Source: Terriglobia bacterium (lineage in GTDB: Bacteria > Acidobacteriota > Terriglobia > JAJPHL01). From it: DNA of 64,000 nucleotides. A model generated the notes under the pieces. That model did no database searches, was not told the origin of the DNA, and saw nothing but the letters and a program-made list of their open reading frames with translations. Shown here one piece after another: positions 33,393-41,975 of the stretch. The DNA lies in assembly GCA_021325275.1 (NCBI GenBank), contig JAJPHL010000065.1, forward strand, positions 1 to 64,000, read 5' to 3'. How positions within the stretch are numbered: the first letter of the stretch is position 1; every line of letters starts with the position of its first letter. Both the position numbers and the translations under genes were made by a program.

Positions 33393-36044
33393 TCAGCGGA
33401 AATTTTCCACCAGCATCAAATCAGTATCCGCCTGATCGACTTTCGCAAACAAGATTCGCCGGCCGTCGCGCGACACGGCCAGTCCCAACTCTTGTTCATT
33501 GTCGACGCTGAGTACCTCGTTGTTCTTGCCCGTTGTGAAATCGATGTAGTGAACCGACACCTTCGTAGTGGAAGACGACAAGTAGTAAATGCCGCGTGCC
33601 GCCGGCGCAAACGAGTAGCGGTACAGATCGTCGGCCAGCACCTCTTCTTTTCCACCAATCGCTGGCACTTTCATCAGCTTGGTGTGGCTGCCTTCGCCGC
33701 GCGAGAAGTAGATGGTTTGCCCGTCGGCGGAGAACAGTGGAGAAATGCCGCCGCCGCGCGTGATTTGCTGTGGATCGGTTCCGTCCGGTTTCATGCTCCA
33801 GATTTCCAATCGTCCGCTGCGGTTGGAACTGAAATAGATCCGGCTGGCGTCCGGCGACCACGCCGGAGCGAAGTTGGTGCCCTCGTGCGTCAGGGCCCGC
33901 GCTTTTCCACCGTCCGGGTTCACCAGGTAGATATCGTAGGCGCCGCGAACGTTGCAATCGAAGGCGATGGTTTGTGCATCCGGCGACCAGCGCGGAGATC
34001 CCGCAACGGGCGCGCCGAGCGAGGTAATCGTGCCGGAATTGCTTCCGTCGGCGTCGGACATCCAAATTTCCTGGTCGCCAGTGCGCGAGGATGAGTACGC
34101 GATGCGTTTCCCGTCCGGCGAGTATTGCGGATTCACCTTGCGTCCTACAGGCGTGGAGACCCTACGAAAAGGTCCTTTCACCGGAGCCGCGGGATTCGCG
34201 GGATCGAGCGTGGCCTCCCACAGATTCACGTCAATTCGCCGCTCCGAGTACGCCAGGCGATGCCCGCGTGCGGATACGCTCAGCGTTCCAGTGTCGCGCA
34301 ATCCCAGGTTGGCGATCGGGCCGCTGCCATCGGCGGGGATGCGAAAGAGCGATCCTCGCGCGCCGCTGGAAAGGATCAAATCGCGCAGCTCGGGAGCCCA
34401 AGCCGTGAACATGATGGGCGTCGTTCCGGTATCCAGTTTTCGCGGCGTTCCCGATGGCTTGCCGTCGACAAGCGCTAGCACGTGGACTTGACCGCTGGCA
34501 TTTACGGCGGCGCGCTGGAAGGCCATCGCATGGCCGTCGTCGGCAATCGAAGGAGAATCGTCGCCATGCGTCATCGCAGGCGGAGGCTCGGTAAGCCGAA
34601 CCATCTCTGAGGAGTCGATGAAAACACGCATCAGACTGTTGTTTTCCGCGCCTGCCACGCGCGCCGAAATCACCAGCGATTTGGAATCGGGATACCAACA
34701 CGGAGACAGCAAGAGCCATGGCTGAAAATCGAACTCGGCGATTTTCCGTTCGGGTCCGCCCAATGCCGGAACGATGAGCACGGCCGCGTGGCCCGGTTGC
34801 AACTCGCGGTAAAACGCGATGAAGCGGCCATCGGGAGACCACGCGGCGCCACGGGCGGTTCCTTCGGTGAGTCGCAACGGACGGCCGGGTCCCACGAGTT
34901 TTACGTAGAGACGCCGCGTGCCATCTTCGCCGTCCCAGTTGAACGCCACTTGTGAGGCGTCGGGCGAAAAACTAGGATATGTTTCTTGGCCCGGCAGCGA
35001 TGTCAGGGGGAGAGGCTTCCACGCCACGGCAGTTGCGGGCGCCGGCGGTTTGTGTGTGAGCATCCACACGGCGAACATCGTCGCGGCCGCGATCACGCCG
35101 GCGATGGCGGCGATCATCCAAAGTTTCTTGCTGCCCTTTGCGCTCGCGCGCACCGCGGCGCGCGTGGTTGTTCGCGAGGACTCCGATTCTTCGCGCAATT
35201 CCATCAGAGACACGCGCAAATCCGCTATGCTTTGAAAGCGGCGGTCGGGATCCTTGCGCAGACACCGTATGATGAGGCGATCCCACTCGGCGGGCGACGA
35301 TTCCGGTGTCGCGCTCACCGGCGGCGCATCTTCGCGGAGCACGGCGGAGAGTGTCGCCGCGCGGCTGCCGCGCTGAAACGCGCGTTTTCCCGTGACCATT
35401 TCGTAGAGCACAACGCCGAAACTGAAAATGTCCGACCGCGCGTCGACCTCGCGGCCTTCGGCTTGCTCCGGCGACATGTAGGCCGCCGTGCCCACGGCTA
35501 AGCCCTCTTCGGTGTGCGGGCTATCTCGTGTCAGCGTTTCGAGCACATCCGATTCCGGCGCGTTTTCGCGCGCGCCGGCGAGCTTGGCAAGTCCAAAGTC
35601 GACGACTTTTACCAGACCGTCGTTGGTAATCATGATGTTCGACGGCTTCAAGTCGCGATGGACGATGCCGGCCGAGTGCGCTTTGGCGAGCGCGTCGGCG
35701 GCTTGGATCGCGTACTTCAGCGCGTCGTTTTGGCGGAGCGTCCCCTTGGCGATGATTCCGTCGAGCGACTTGCCGTCGACGAATTCCATGGCGATGAACA
35801 GCACGCCGTCGGACTCATCGATGTCGTAAATGTGAATGATGTTGGGATGGTTCAGCGCCGACGCCGATTTCGCTTCCTGAATGAAACGGCGTTTCCGTTC
35901 GGTGTCGGCGACCTTGTCGGGCGGAAGCACCTTCAGCGCGACGAAGCGGTCGAGATGCGTGTCTCGGGCTTTGTAGACCACGCCCATGCCGCCTTCGCCG
36001 AGCTTCGAGAGAACTTCGAAATGCGCTAAGGTGCGCCCAATCAT
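33393..36044 (-). CDS. Membrane Ser/Thr protein kinase with PD40 beta-propeller
   Basis: An 883-residue receptor kinase. The kinase domain (about 1-275) has LGEGGMGVVYKARD, K38 in FVALKVL, HRDLKPSNIM, DFGLAK and SPEQAEGREVDARSD. A helix (about 307-326: LWMIAAIAGVIAAATMFAVW) crosses the membrane. The outer part (about 350-883) is a six- or more-bladed propeller of TolB/PD40 repeats (YPSFSPDASQVAF, GAAWSPDGRFIAF, NPQYSPDGKRIAYSSSRTGD, FAPAWSPDASRIYF). It may sense a ligand, glycan or peptide. A close relative without kinase domain lies at 56579-58384. Confidence 0.95.
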   Translation of the reverse strand: MIGRTLAHFEVLSKLGEGGMGVVYKARDTHLDRFVALKVLPPDKVADTERKRRFIQEAKSASALNHPNIIHIYDIDESDGVLFIAMEFVDGKSLDGIIAKGTLRQNDALKYAIQAADALAKAHSAGIVHRDLKPSNIMITNDGLVKVVDFGLAKLAGARENAPESDVLETLTRDSPHTEEGLAVGTAAYMSPEQAEGREVDARSDIFSFGVVLYEMVTGKRAFQRGSRAATLSAVLREDAPPVSATPESSPAEWDRLIIRCLRKDPDRRFQSIADLRVSLMELREESESSRTTTRAAVRASAKGSKKLWMIAAIAGVIAAATMFAVWMLTHKPPAPATAVAWKPLPLTSLPGQETYPSFSPDASQVAFNWDGEDGTRRLYVKLVGPGRPLRLTEGTARGAAWSPDGRFIAFYRELQPGHAAVLIVPALGGPERKIAEFDFQPWLLLSPCWYPDSKSLVISARVAGAENNSLMRVFIDSSEMVRLTEPPPAMTHGDDSPSIADDGHAMAFQRAAVNASGQVHVLALVDGKPSGTPRKLDTGTTPIMFTAWAPELRDLILSSGARGSLFRIPADGSGPIANLGLRDTGTLSVSARGHRLAYSERRIDVNLWEATLDPANPAAPVKGPFRRVSTPVGRKVNPQYSPDGKRIAYSSSRTGDQEIWMSDADGSNSGTITSLGAPVAGSPRWSPDAQTIAFDCNVRGAYDIYLVNPDGGKARALTHEGTNFAPAWSPDASRIYFSSNRSGRLEIWSMKPDGTDPQQITRGGGISPLFSADGQTIYFSRGEGSHTKLMKVPAIGGKEEVLADDLYRYSFAPAARGIYYLSSSTTKVSVHYIDFTTGKNNEVLSVDNEQELGLAVSRDGRRILFAKVDQADTDLMLVENFR

Positions 36045-36126
36045 GACGCCTCAGAATATCGGAACGCTTACAGTCGCGCAAGGCCGACCGCTGTGCGATC
36101 GTTGGAAGCATCATGCATCCCACCGG

Positions 36127-36924
36127 TTACAAGCTGCGATCCCGCACCGCGCGCGTCGATCCGCTGGCCGCTTTGCGCGCTGAGTAGGACAGGGCCGTGC
36201 AGTACTTGATGATCGCTTTCACCAATCCGCGGATGGTGTACTCTTCCGCTTCCACAACCACGCGCCAGCCGTTTTGTCGCGCGGTCGCGCTTGTGATCGG
36301 CCCGATGCACGCGGCGGGAATGCGCGGCGGCTCGGAAAAAAGCTTGCCGAAGTTTTCCACCGTCGATGAACTCGTGAACGTCACCAAGTCCGCCGACTTC
36401 GCGGTGATCGTGCGCGCCAGGCGCACCGAATCCGCCGGCAGAATCGTGCGATACGCTTCCACTACTTCCACGCGCGCACCGCGCCGCGCCAATTCCACGG
36501 GGATCACGTCGCGCGCCACGGCCGCACGCGGGATCAACACGCGCGCACCCGACAACGGAAAATCGGCCAGTGCTTCGAGCACGCCTTCGGCGATGTAGCG
36601 TTTCGGAATGAACCGCGGCGGCATTTTGTATTTGCGCAGCGCCGACGCCGTGCCGGGTCCGATGGCGCAAATCGCGCCGCGAATTTTTTCCGGATGATGT
36701 TTCACGAATTGCGAAACGCCGTTGGCCGATGTGAAGATCACAAGATCGTAGTCACCGGCGTGCGCCGCCGCGCGCGCGAGCGGCTCGGGATCGTCGGGAT
36801 CCTGAATTTCGATCGCGGGAATGGCCAGGACTTCCGCGTTTTGCTTTTCGAGCGCGTTCACCAGACAACCGGCTTGCTTCCGGCTGCGCGTGACGATGAT
36901 CCGTTTACCTTTCAATTTGTTCAT
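36127..36924 (-). CDS. hemD: Uroporphyrinogen-III synthase
   Basis: A 265-residue heme-pathway enzyme that closes and inverts ring D of hydroxymethylbilane. The family is divergent, but the N-terminal GKRIIVTRSRKQAGCLVNAL, the segments LVIFTSANGVSQF and ICAIGPGTASAL, LVTFTSSSTVENF and the late CIGPITSATARQNGWRV are characteristic. The C-terminal 25 residues (SARKAASGSTRAVRDRSL) are probably an extension. It overlaps the upstream hydrolase gene by 4 bases. Other heme genes are not in view. Confidence 0.9.
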   Translation of the reverse strand: MNKLKGKRIIVTRSRKQAGCLVNALEKQNAEVLAIPAIEIQDPDDPEPLARAAAHAGDYDLVIFTSANGVSQFVKHHPEKIRGAICAIGPGTASALRKYKMPPRFIPKRYIAEGVLEALADFPLSGARVLIPRAAVARDVIPVELARRGARVEVVEAYRTILPADSVRLARTITAKSADLVTFTSSSTVENFGKLFSEPPRIPAACIGPITSATARQNGWRVVVEAEEYTIRGLVKAIIKYCTALSYSARKAASGSTRAVRDRSL

Positions 36925-37703
36925 GGCTTCACGAGCGATAAAACCGCGTCGCGGACTTGCGCGAAGGCGGGCGTTGCCGGCTGAATCGGTGCAAAATGAT
37001 CGGCGCCGTCGATCACTTTGAGTGACACATCGTCGCCGGCTTTGCGCGCCGCCGCTTCGTAGCGCTGCGAGAAGTCCACGGGAACGTGCCGGTCCTGCGC
37101 GCCGTGAATCAGAATTTGCCGCGTTTTGATCGGCACCATTTCAATCGGCGAGTACTTCGAATAATCCTCCGGCGCCATGAGACGCTGCGCGGCATCCTGG
37201 CAAGATCCCTGCTTCGTCGCCGCGCGCAAATCGAGGACGCCGGCGATCGGCACGACGCCACGCAGTCCACCGCGCTTGGCCGCGAGCCACAACGCGAGTT
37301 GTCCGCCGGCCGAGTGTCCTACCGCGACCACGCGTTTTCCGTCGAGCGGAAATTCCTTCTCGAGTTGCGCCAAGCGCGCCGCGGCGGCCTCGACGTCGTC
37401 GAACGTTCCCGGCATTCCGCCGCCGGGATTACCGATGCGCCGGTATTCGATCGTCCACGTGGCGATTCCCGCGGCGGTGAGCGCTTCGCTGAATGGCGTC
37501 ATGTATTCCAAATCGTATTCCGCCATCCAGCATCCGCCGTGGATCACGATCGCCACGGGAACCGGGCCGCTTCGTTGAGGCATCCGTAGCTCGCCGAACT
37601 GATACTTGTCGGTTCCGTAGGCGTAGTGGCGAACCGGCTGCGGATTGACAATCGCTTGTCCGAAGAGAAACGGAATCAGCATGAGCGGCAGGCTGGAATT
37701 CAT
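36921..37703 (-). CDS. Alpha/beta hydrolase (BD-FAE/esterase-lipase type), exported
   Basis: A 260-residue esterase-like enzyme with a short hydrophobic N-terminus (LPLMLIPFLFGQAI), possibly a signal peptide. The oxyanion motif HGGCW is followed by the nucleophile elbow VGHSAGGQLALWLA. The Asp in HGAQDRHVPVDFSQRY and the His in DGADHFAPI complete a triad. This is the Abhydrolase_3/BD-FAE arrangement seen in carboxylesterases and kynurenine-formamidase-like enzymes. It overlaps hemD by 4 bases, although the functional link is not obvious. It is divergent from the CDF exporter. Confidence 0.9.
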   Translation of the reverse strand: MNSSLPLMLIPFLFGQAIVNPQPVRHYAYGTDKYQFGELRMPQRSGPVPVAIVIHGGCWMAEYDLEYMTPFSEALTAAGIATWTIEYRRIGNPGGGMPGTFDDVEAAAARLAQLEKEFPLDGKRVVAVGHSAGGQLALWLAAKRGGLRGVVPIAGVLDLRAATKQGSCQDAAQRLMAPEDYSKYSPIEMVPIKTRQILIHGAQDRHVPVDFSQRYEAAARKAGDDVSLKVIDGADHFAPIQPATPAFAQVRDAVLSLVKP

Positions 37704-37741
37704 ACGCCTGATCCATCATAATGGTAATAGGGACAATTCGC

Positions 37742-38715
37742 GTGCATTCCGGCCACAACCATTCCGGGCACGACACCATCACGCGCACCATCACCACGCC
37801 CACGATATTTCGAACGAGCGCCTGAGCGGCATTCTGAAAATTTCCACGATTGTCACGCTTGCCTACGTGGCGTTGACGCTGGCCGCCGGATACTTCGGCC
37901 ACAGTCTTGCGTTGATCGGCGAAGCAGGCCACAATTTTTCGGACGCGCTGGCGTTGATCCTGAGCTGGCTCGCGGTGTGGCTGCAGGCGCGTCCGCCCGA
38001 TCGCGTGAAAACGTTCGGGTATCACCGCTCGGCGGTGCTGGCGGCGTTCGTGAATGCGTCGGCGCTGGTGGGACTTTCCCTATACCTGTTTTATGAAGCG
38101 TACGAACGCCTGCGCAATCCCTCGCCCGTGAACGCCCCGCTGATGATGGGCGTAGCCATCGTGGGACTCGCGATGAACGGCGGAATTTCCGCGGCGCTGT
38201 TTCGCGCGTCGCGCGGTGACATCAACGTGCGCAGCGCGTTCGTGCACATGGCCGGCGATGCGGTGGGATCGCTCGGAATCCTCATCGGCGCGGCGGTGAT
38301 TTATTTCACCGGAATCGCCGCGATCGATCCGATTCTCTCGATTCTGATCGGCGGCTTGATCATTTGGACGGCGTGGGACATCGTGCAGGAGTCACTGAAC
38401 ATTTTGCTGGAGGGATTGCCGCGCGACCTGACGCTCGATCAAGTCGTCGCCGAAGTGCGCGGCGTGGGCGGTGTGCTCGACGTGCATGATCTGCACATCT
38501 GGACCCTCGGTCCCAGGATGCTGGCAATGAGTTGTCACATCAAGATCGCCGACATTCCGCCGTCGGAAAGCGGAGAAATCCTGAAACGCGTGAATCAAGT
38601 GCTCGGCGAACATTTCGAAATCCGCCACACTACGATCCAATTCGAACACGAAGTTTGCATTGAACCGTGCGGAATGATGGAGCGCGACTCCGTTACTCGT
38701 AATGCAGTGCCATAA
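37742..38715 (+). CDS. CDF-family divalent metal cation exporter, with probable one-base lesion in the N-terminus
   Basis: A cation diffusion facilitator (zinc/cobalt/cadmium exporter) with six helices. Metal-site residues lie in GEAGHNFSDALAL (H-x3-D) and FVHMAGDAVGSL (H-x3-D). The cytoplasmic domain includes VHDLHIWTLGPRMLAMSCHI. A GTG at 37742 with AGGGA upstream encodes VHSGHNHSGHD, a normal CDF His-rich N-terminus, but shifts frame near 37774. The continuing frame then reads HHHAHHHHAHDISNERL. One missing base would join them. Otherwise the continuous frame opens at 37645/37681, antisense into the hydrolase. The last codons and the stop lie in a repeat shared with the ADOP gene end. Confidence 0.85.
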
Positions 38716-38724
38716 GCGGTTTCA
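38693..38724. repeat. Left copy of a 32-base repeat, fossil 3' end of an ADOP permease gene
   Basis: These 32 bases match 41944-41975 at 28 positions, all four differences being transitions. On the minus strand they read K-P-L-M-A-L-H-Y-E-stop, close to the E-P-L-T-A-L-R-Y-E-stop ending of the intact ADOP permease gene. A further RR lies a few codons earlier, before an in-frame stop at about 38741. The repeat therefore looks like the last codons of a permease gene left beside the CDF gene. It forms one edge of the ATPase-TPR module. Confidence 0.75.
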
Positions 38725-38804
38725 GCGGGTATCGGCGGAATCAACTACGTGGATCCCACCTGCGCGTCGTGCGGGGATATACTACGTTACGTGCGGGAAA
38801 ACTC

Positions 38805-40040
38805 ATGAAAGCCTCTCACCTAGGGAAGGTCATCGAGTACTTCGATCCCATGCAGTCGCTCGATGAGTATCACAAGGACTGGTACGTCGATCGGCCGGAT
38901 AATCCGAACGAGGAGATGAAGGTACTCCTATTGAACGATCCGTCACCGCTCAAGATGCTTTTCAGCGGGCACATCGGATCGGGGAAAAGCTCATCGCTCA
39001 ATTGCTTAGCCGCGTGTCCCGAGATCAAGGCGAGATTCTTCGTGGTCCAGTTCTCGGTGGAAAAAGACCTCAACATCATCGACCTCACCTACACGGATCT
39101 GCTGCTGGCCATCGGCAAGCGCCTTTTCGACGCCGGCGAAGAGGCTTTTGGCCTTCAAGACCGGCTGAAGAGCGACCTAGAGCAGTGGCAGTCGGAGGTC
39201 CACCAAGTCACGACGACGTCGGCATCCGCCGATTTGGCAGCGAGGGGCAAGATCGGCGCTTGGTTTCTGAGCGTAGTCGGTACACTGAAGACAGGCTTTT
39301 CCGAAAAGCGTGAGTTCAGGCAGAAGTTCGAACCGCGCGTCCCCGAACTTGTGGAGTTCATCAACCGAATCGTCCGCGGAATCGAAACGAGTGAGAACGC
39401 CGGTGGCAAAAAGGTGCTGCTCGTAATCGAGGATCTCGACAAGCCGCCCGTCGACGTGTCGATGGATCTGTTCCTTAGTAAGGGCGCTGTAATCATCCAG
39501 CCGGTCTGCAAGATCATCTTCACCGTGCCAACATCGGTTCTCTATTCGGGACAGATTAAGGTCGTGCAACAGAATTTTCCAACTCAGTGCGTGCTGCCCA
39601 GCTTTAAGGTCAGGGATCGTAACGGGGACCAAGGCGATGGTTGGGAGCCTATGCACGAAATTGTGCGGCGCCGCCTCGACAAGGAATTGATCGCGGACGA
39701 TGCGTTGAATCAAGCCGTGGAGATGAGCGGCGGCGTAACGCGGGAATTGGTGCGCATCATTCGTGCGGCGGCATTGCGCTCCCTTGTTACAAGGGCAAAT
39801 TCGATTCACCGCGAGCACGTGGACCAAGCCGTCAACGCGATGAGAAGCGAATATAGCGACAGCCTGACGCGCCAGGAGCAACTTGAGATTCTTCGGGCAG
39901 TGCATAAGAGCAAAAAGCTGCTTTGGAATGACCAAATCCCTATGCTCGATCTGATGCACAATCTGATGATTCTCAAGTATCCGAATGGGCCGGGTTGGTA
40001 CGAGGTAAATCCCATTGTCAGACAACTCATCGGCGTCTGA
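38805..40040 (+). CDS. P-loop ATPase, first gene of a two-gene accessory module
   Basis: A 411-residue ATPase of the AAA/STAND-like kind; I cannot place it in a named family. Walker A is GHIGSGKS (55-62, Lys61) and Walker B is LLVIEDLD (about 205-212). The C-terminal part has a helical AAA-lid region (SGGVTRELVRIIRAAALRSL) and a short winged-helix-like tail. It lacks membrane helices. ATG 38805 is used; a TATACT box lies 27 bases upstream. The following TPR gene begins within a few bases, so they act together. A defence or signalling NTPase is plausible but not shown. Confidence 0.8.
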   Translation: MKASHLGKVIEYFDPMQSLDEYHKDWYVDRPDNPNEEMKVLLLNDPSPLKMLFSGHIGSGKSSSLNCLAACPEIKARFFVVQFSVEKDLNIIDLTYTDLLLAIGKRLFDAGEEAFGLQDRLKSDLEQWQSEVHQVTTTSASADLAARGKIGAWFLSVVGTLKTGFSEKREFRQKFEPRVPELVEFINRIVRGIETSENAGGKKVLLVIEDLDKPPVDVSMDLFLSKGAVIIQPVCKIIFTVPTSVLYSGQIKVVQQNFPTQCVLPSFKVRDRNGDQGDGWEPMHEIVRRRLDKELIADDALNQAVEMSGGVTRELVRIIRAAALRSLVTRANSIHREHVDQAVNAMRSEYSDSLTRQEQLEILRAVHKSKKLLWNDQIPMLDLMHNLMILKYPNGPGWYEVNPIVRQLIGV

Positions 40041-40044
40041 GTCA

Positions 40045-41739
40045 ATGGCGATTCCTCTGCCGTTCTTGAGCGACGCCGACCAGCGCGCTGTTGCGGAGAT
40101 CGCCCAGGTGGTAGTTCATAGCCGCGGCCGAGGATGCATCTACTTTGCAGTTTGCAATAATCGCCTGAAGCGTGAATCAGTGGAGACGGAATTGCGGGCG
40201 TCGCTACGCGTTCCTGGAATTGGAGTTTCGCGGGTGATCCTCGCGGAGCGTGTTGCTGCGTCTGAGGAAGTTTCGTATCGTATTCTGGTAGAAGACCCAG
40301 TAGCGTTTTTCGCGGATCGTGTCGCAGTCGCCCCGACCTTCTTCCTGATCCACGGTTTACCGGAACTCATCTACTCGCAGCGTGGTTTACGAGAGGGCGA
40401 TGACGATTCGCGGGTTGCGCCTGTTGTGCAGCGACTCAACTATGGTCGGGAAGTCTTCCGGCGAAATGCGATTTCCTGTCTCTTCTGGCTAGATCCGGAG
40501 ACACTGGCGTACTTGATGGCGCGCGCGCGCGATTTCTGGTCCTTTCGTTCGGGAACAGCGCGGTTTGAGGAAGCATCTTCCGACGCTGGTGACTCGATGG
40601 AAGTTGGCCGCGAACGGGAGACGCCGAAGTCACGTGGGATAGACAGCCTGCATGAAAAAATGGAGCAGCTTGCGGTCTATCGGGCAAAATCACCTCCCGA
40701 TGAGCACGCGGTTGCTGACCTTCTTTTGGATATTGGACGTATCCGGATCAATAAGTACGATCTCCAGGCGGCCTTGGCGGCACTTCATGAAGGGGAGGCA
40801 CTATTCGAACGCCTTGGCGACCAGCAAAGGCTGTGTCGTGTCAAGTCCGAACTATCACGCGCCTATGAGCGATTGGGTCGACACGAGAAGGCTGAGGAAT
40901 ACAGCCGAAACGCCATCGCCCTGGCTGAAGCGACGGGAGATGAACCCGGGCTAGCGGTCGAGTACAACAACCTCGGCCTAATTTATCAAGGGCGGGGCGA
41001 ACTGGAACACGCGGAGGCGTTACTGCGGAAAGCGATCACGATTGACGAAAGGCGGGGTGATCAACACAGTCTCGCGATCAGGTACAACAACCTGAGCCAG
41101 ATCTACGAGGCGCGTGGTGAAGGGGACGAAGCCGAGAATTGGCTTCGAAAAGCAATCGCCATTGATGAGAGCACGGGTCACGAACTAAGTCTCGCGATTA
41201 GGTACAACAACCTGAGCCAAATATACTACGACCGTGGCGAACTGGAACCGGCCGAGGCGTGGCTTCGAAAGTCGATTGTCATTGCCGAACGGTTGGGCGA
41301 CGAATCAAACCTAGCGATCGGATACAACAACCTGAGCCAGATCTATCAGACGCGCGGCGAACTGCAGCAGGCCGAGATTTGGCTGCGAAAGGCCATCGCC
41401 ATCGACGAGCGACTGGGTGATGAACCAGGTCTCGCGGTCAGGTACAACAACCTGAGCCAGATTTTCGACGCTCTCGGCCAACTTGAGCCAGCCGAGATGT
41501 GGTTGCGAAAGGCGATCGCTATCGACGAGCGGCTAGGGGACGAACCAAATCTTGCGATCGACTACAGCAACCTGGGTCAGATTTATAAAGCACGGGGCGA
41601 CCTAGTGCAAGCTGAGGCTTGGCTGCGAAAAGCTCTTGCGCTTGCCGAGAAGCGGGGATCGGCGAAAACCTTGGCGACGACGCGCGGCAATCTGAAGGCT
41701 TTGCAGGACCAACTAGCCGGCAAAGACAGAATGGGCTAA
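40045..41739 (+). CDS. TPR-repeat protein with uncharacterised N-terminal domain
   Basis: A 564-residue protein. Residues about 1-175 form a globular domain with FFLIHGLPELIYSQ, RLNYGREVFRRNAISCLFWLDP and ARDFWSFRSG. A similar motif set (LN..RE.L, FW/LWL, DFWxWRSG) is seen at the front of many bacterial TPR proteins in conflict-type gene sets. Residues about 215-560 are eight tetratricopeptide-like repeats of 40 residues (YNNLSQIY, AEAWLRKAIAIDERLGDEP). The repeats are nearly identical at DNA level, implying recent expansion. It starts 4 bases after the ATPase stop; TTG 40015 is an alternative start. Confidence 0.85.
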   Translation: MAIPLPFLSDADQRAVAEIAQVVVHSRGRGCIYFAVCNNRLKRESVETELRASLRVPGIGVSRVILAERVAASEEVSYRILVEDPVAFFADRVAVAPTFFLIHGLPELIYSQRGLREGDDDSRVAPVVQRLNYGREVFRRNAISCLFWLDPETLAYLMARARDFWSFRSGTARFEEASSDAGDSMEVGRERETPKSRGIDSLHEKMEQLAVYRAKSPPDEHAVADLLLDIGRIRINKYDLQAALAALHEGEALFERLGDQQRLCRVKSELSRAYERLGRHEKAEEYSRNAIALAEATGDEPGLAVEYNNLGLIYQGRGELEHAEALLRKAITIDERRGDQHSLAIRYNNLSQIYEARGEGDEAENWLRKAIAIDESTGHELSLAIRYNNLSQIYYDRGELEPAEAWLRKSIVIAERLGDESNLAIGYNNLSQIYQTRGELQQAEIWLRKAIAIDERLGDEPGLAVRYNNLSQIFDALGQLEPAEMWLRKAIAIDERLGDEPNLAIDYSNLGQIYKARGDLVQAEAWLRKALALAEKRGSAKTLATTRGNLKALQDQLAGKDRMG

Positions 41740-41943
41740 TCCACACCGATGGCGCAGCCGAACTCTTTGCTCGCGGATCAGGACGAAGGCGCGCGCTGAA
41801 CTGCAATTTCCGCGGTGCATTCGCCATCTCCGAGAACATTCCGAAACTCCCTGAATCGATCGCTAGGCCGGCGCGGCGAACTGCAGCACGGCGACGGTTT
41901 AAGAAAGCCTGCCCGCGTCAAGACAGACTTGTAAGTTTAGTGA
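41740..41943. other. Gene-free spacer at the right edge of the ATPase-TPR module
   Basis: About 200 bases between the TPR gene stop and the permease stop. I see no gene, hairpin or promoter here. It ends exactly at the right-hand copy of the 32-base repeat. Confidence 0.5.
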
Positions 41944-41975
41944 TTACTCGTAACGCAATGCCGTAAGCGGTTCCA
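41944..41975. repeat. Right copy of the 32-base repeat, genuine 3' end of the ADOP permease gene
   Basis: This copy is the last ten codons plus stop of the permease gene on the minus strand, so here the sequence is functional. It stands in the same orientation as the left copy at 38693-38724, a direct repeat 3.25 kb apart enclosing the ATPase and TPR genes. Integrative elements that enter at gene 3' ends leave such duplications, though no integrase is present. Confidence 0.75.

Noticed and set aside
40950-41680. DNA minisatellite or CRISPR-like repeat with a 120-base period
   Set aside because: It is the coding sequence of 40-residue TPR units in an unbroken frame.
41619-41966. 115-residue plus-strand frame after the TPR gene
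   Set aside because: It begins inside the TPR gene in another frame, has no ribosome site and ends in the permease 3' end; no recognisable content.
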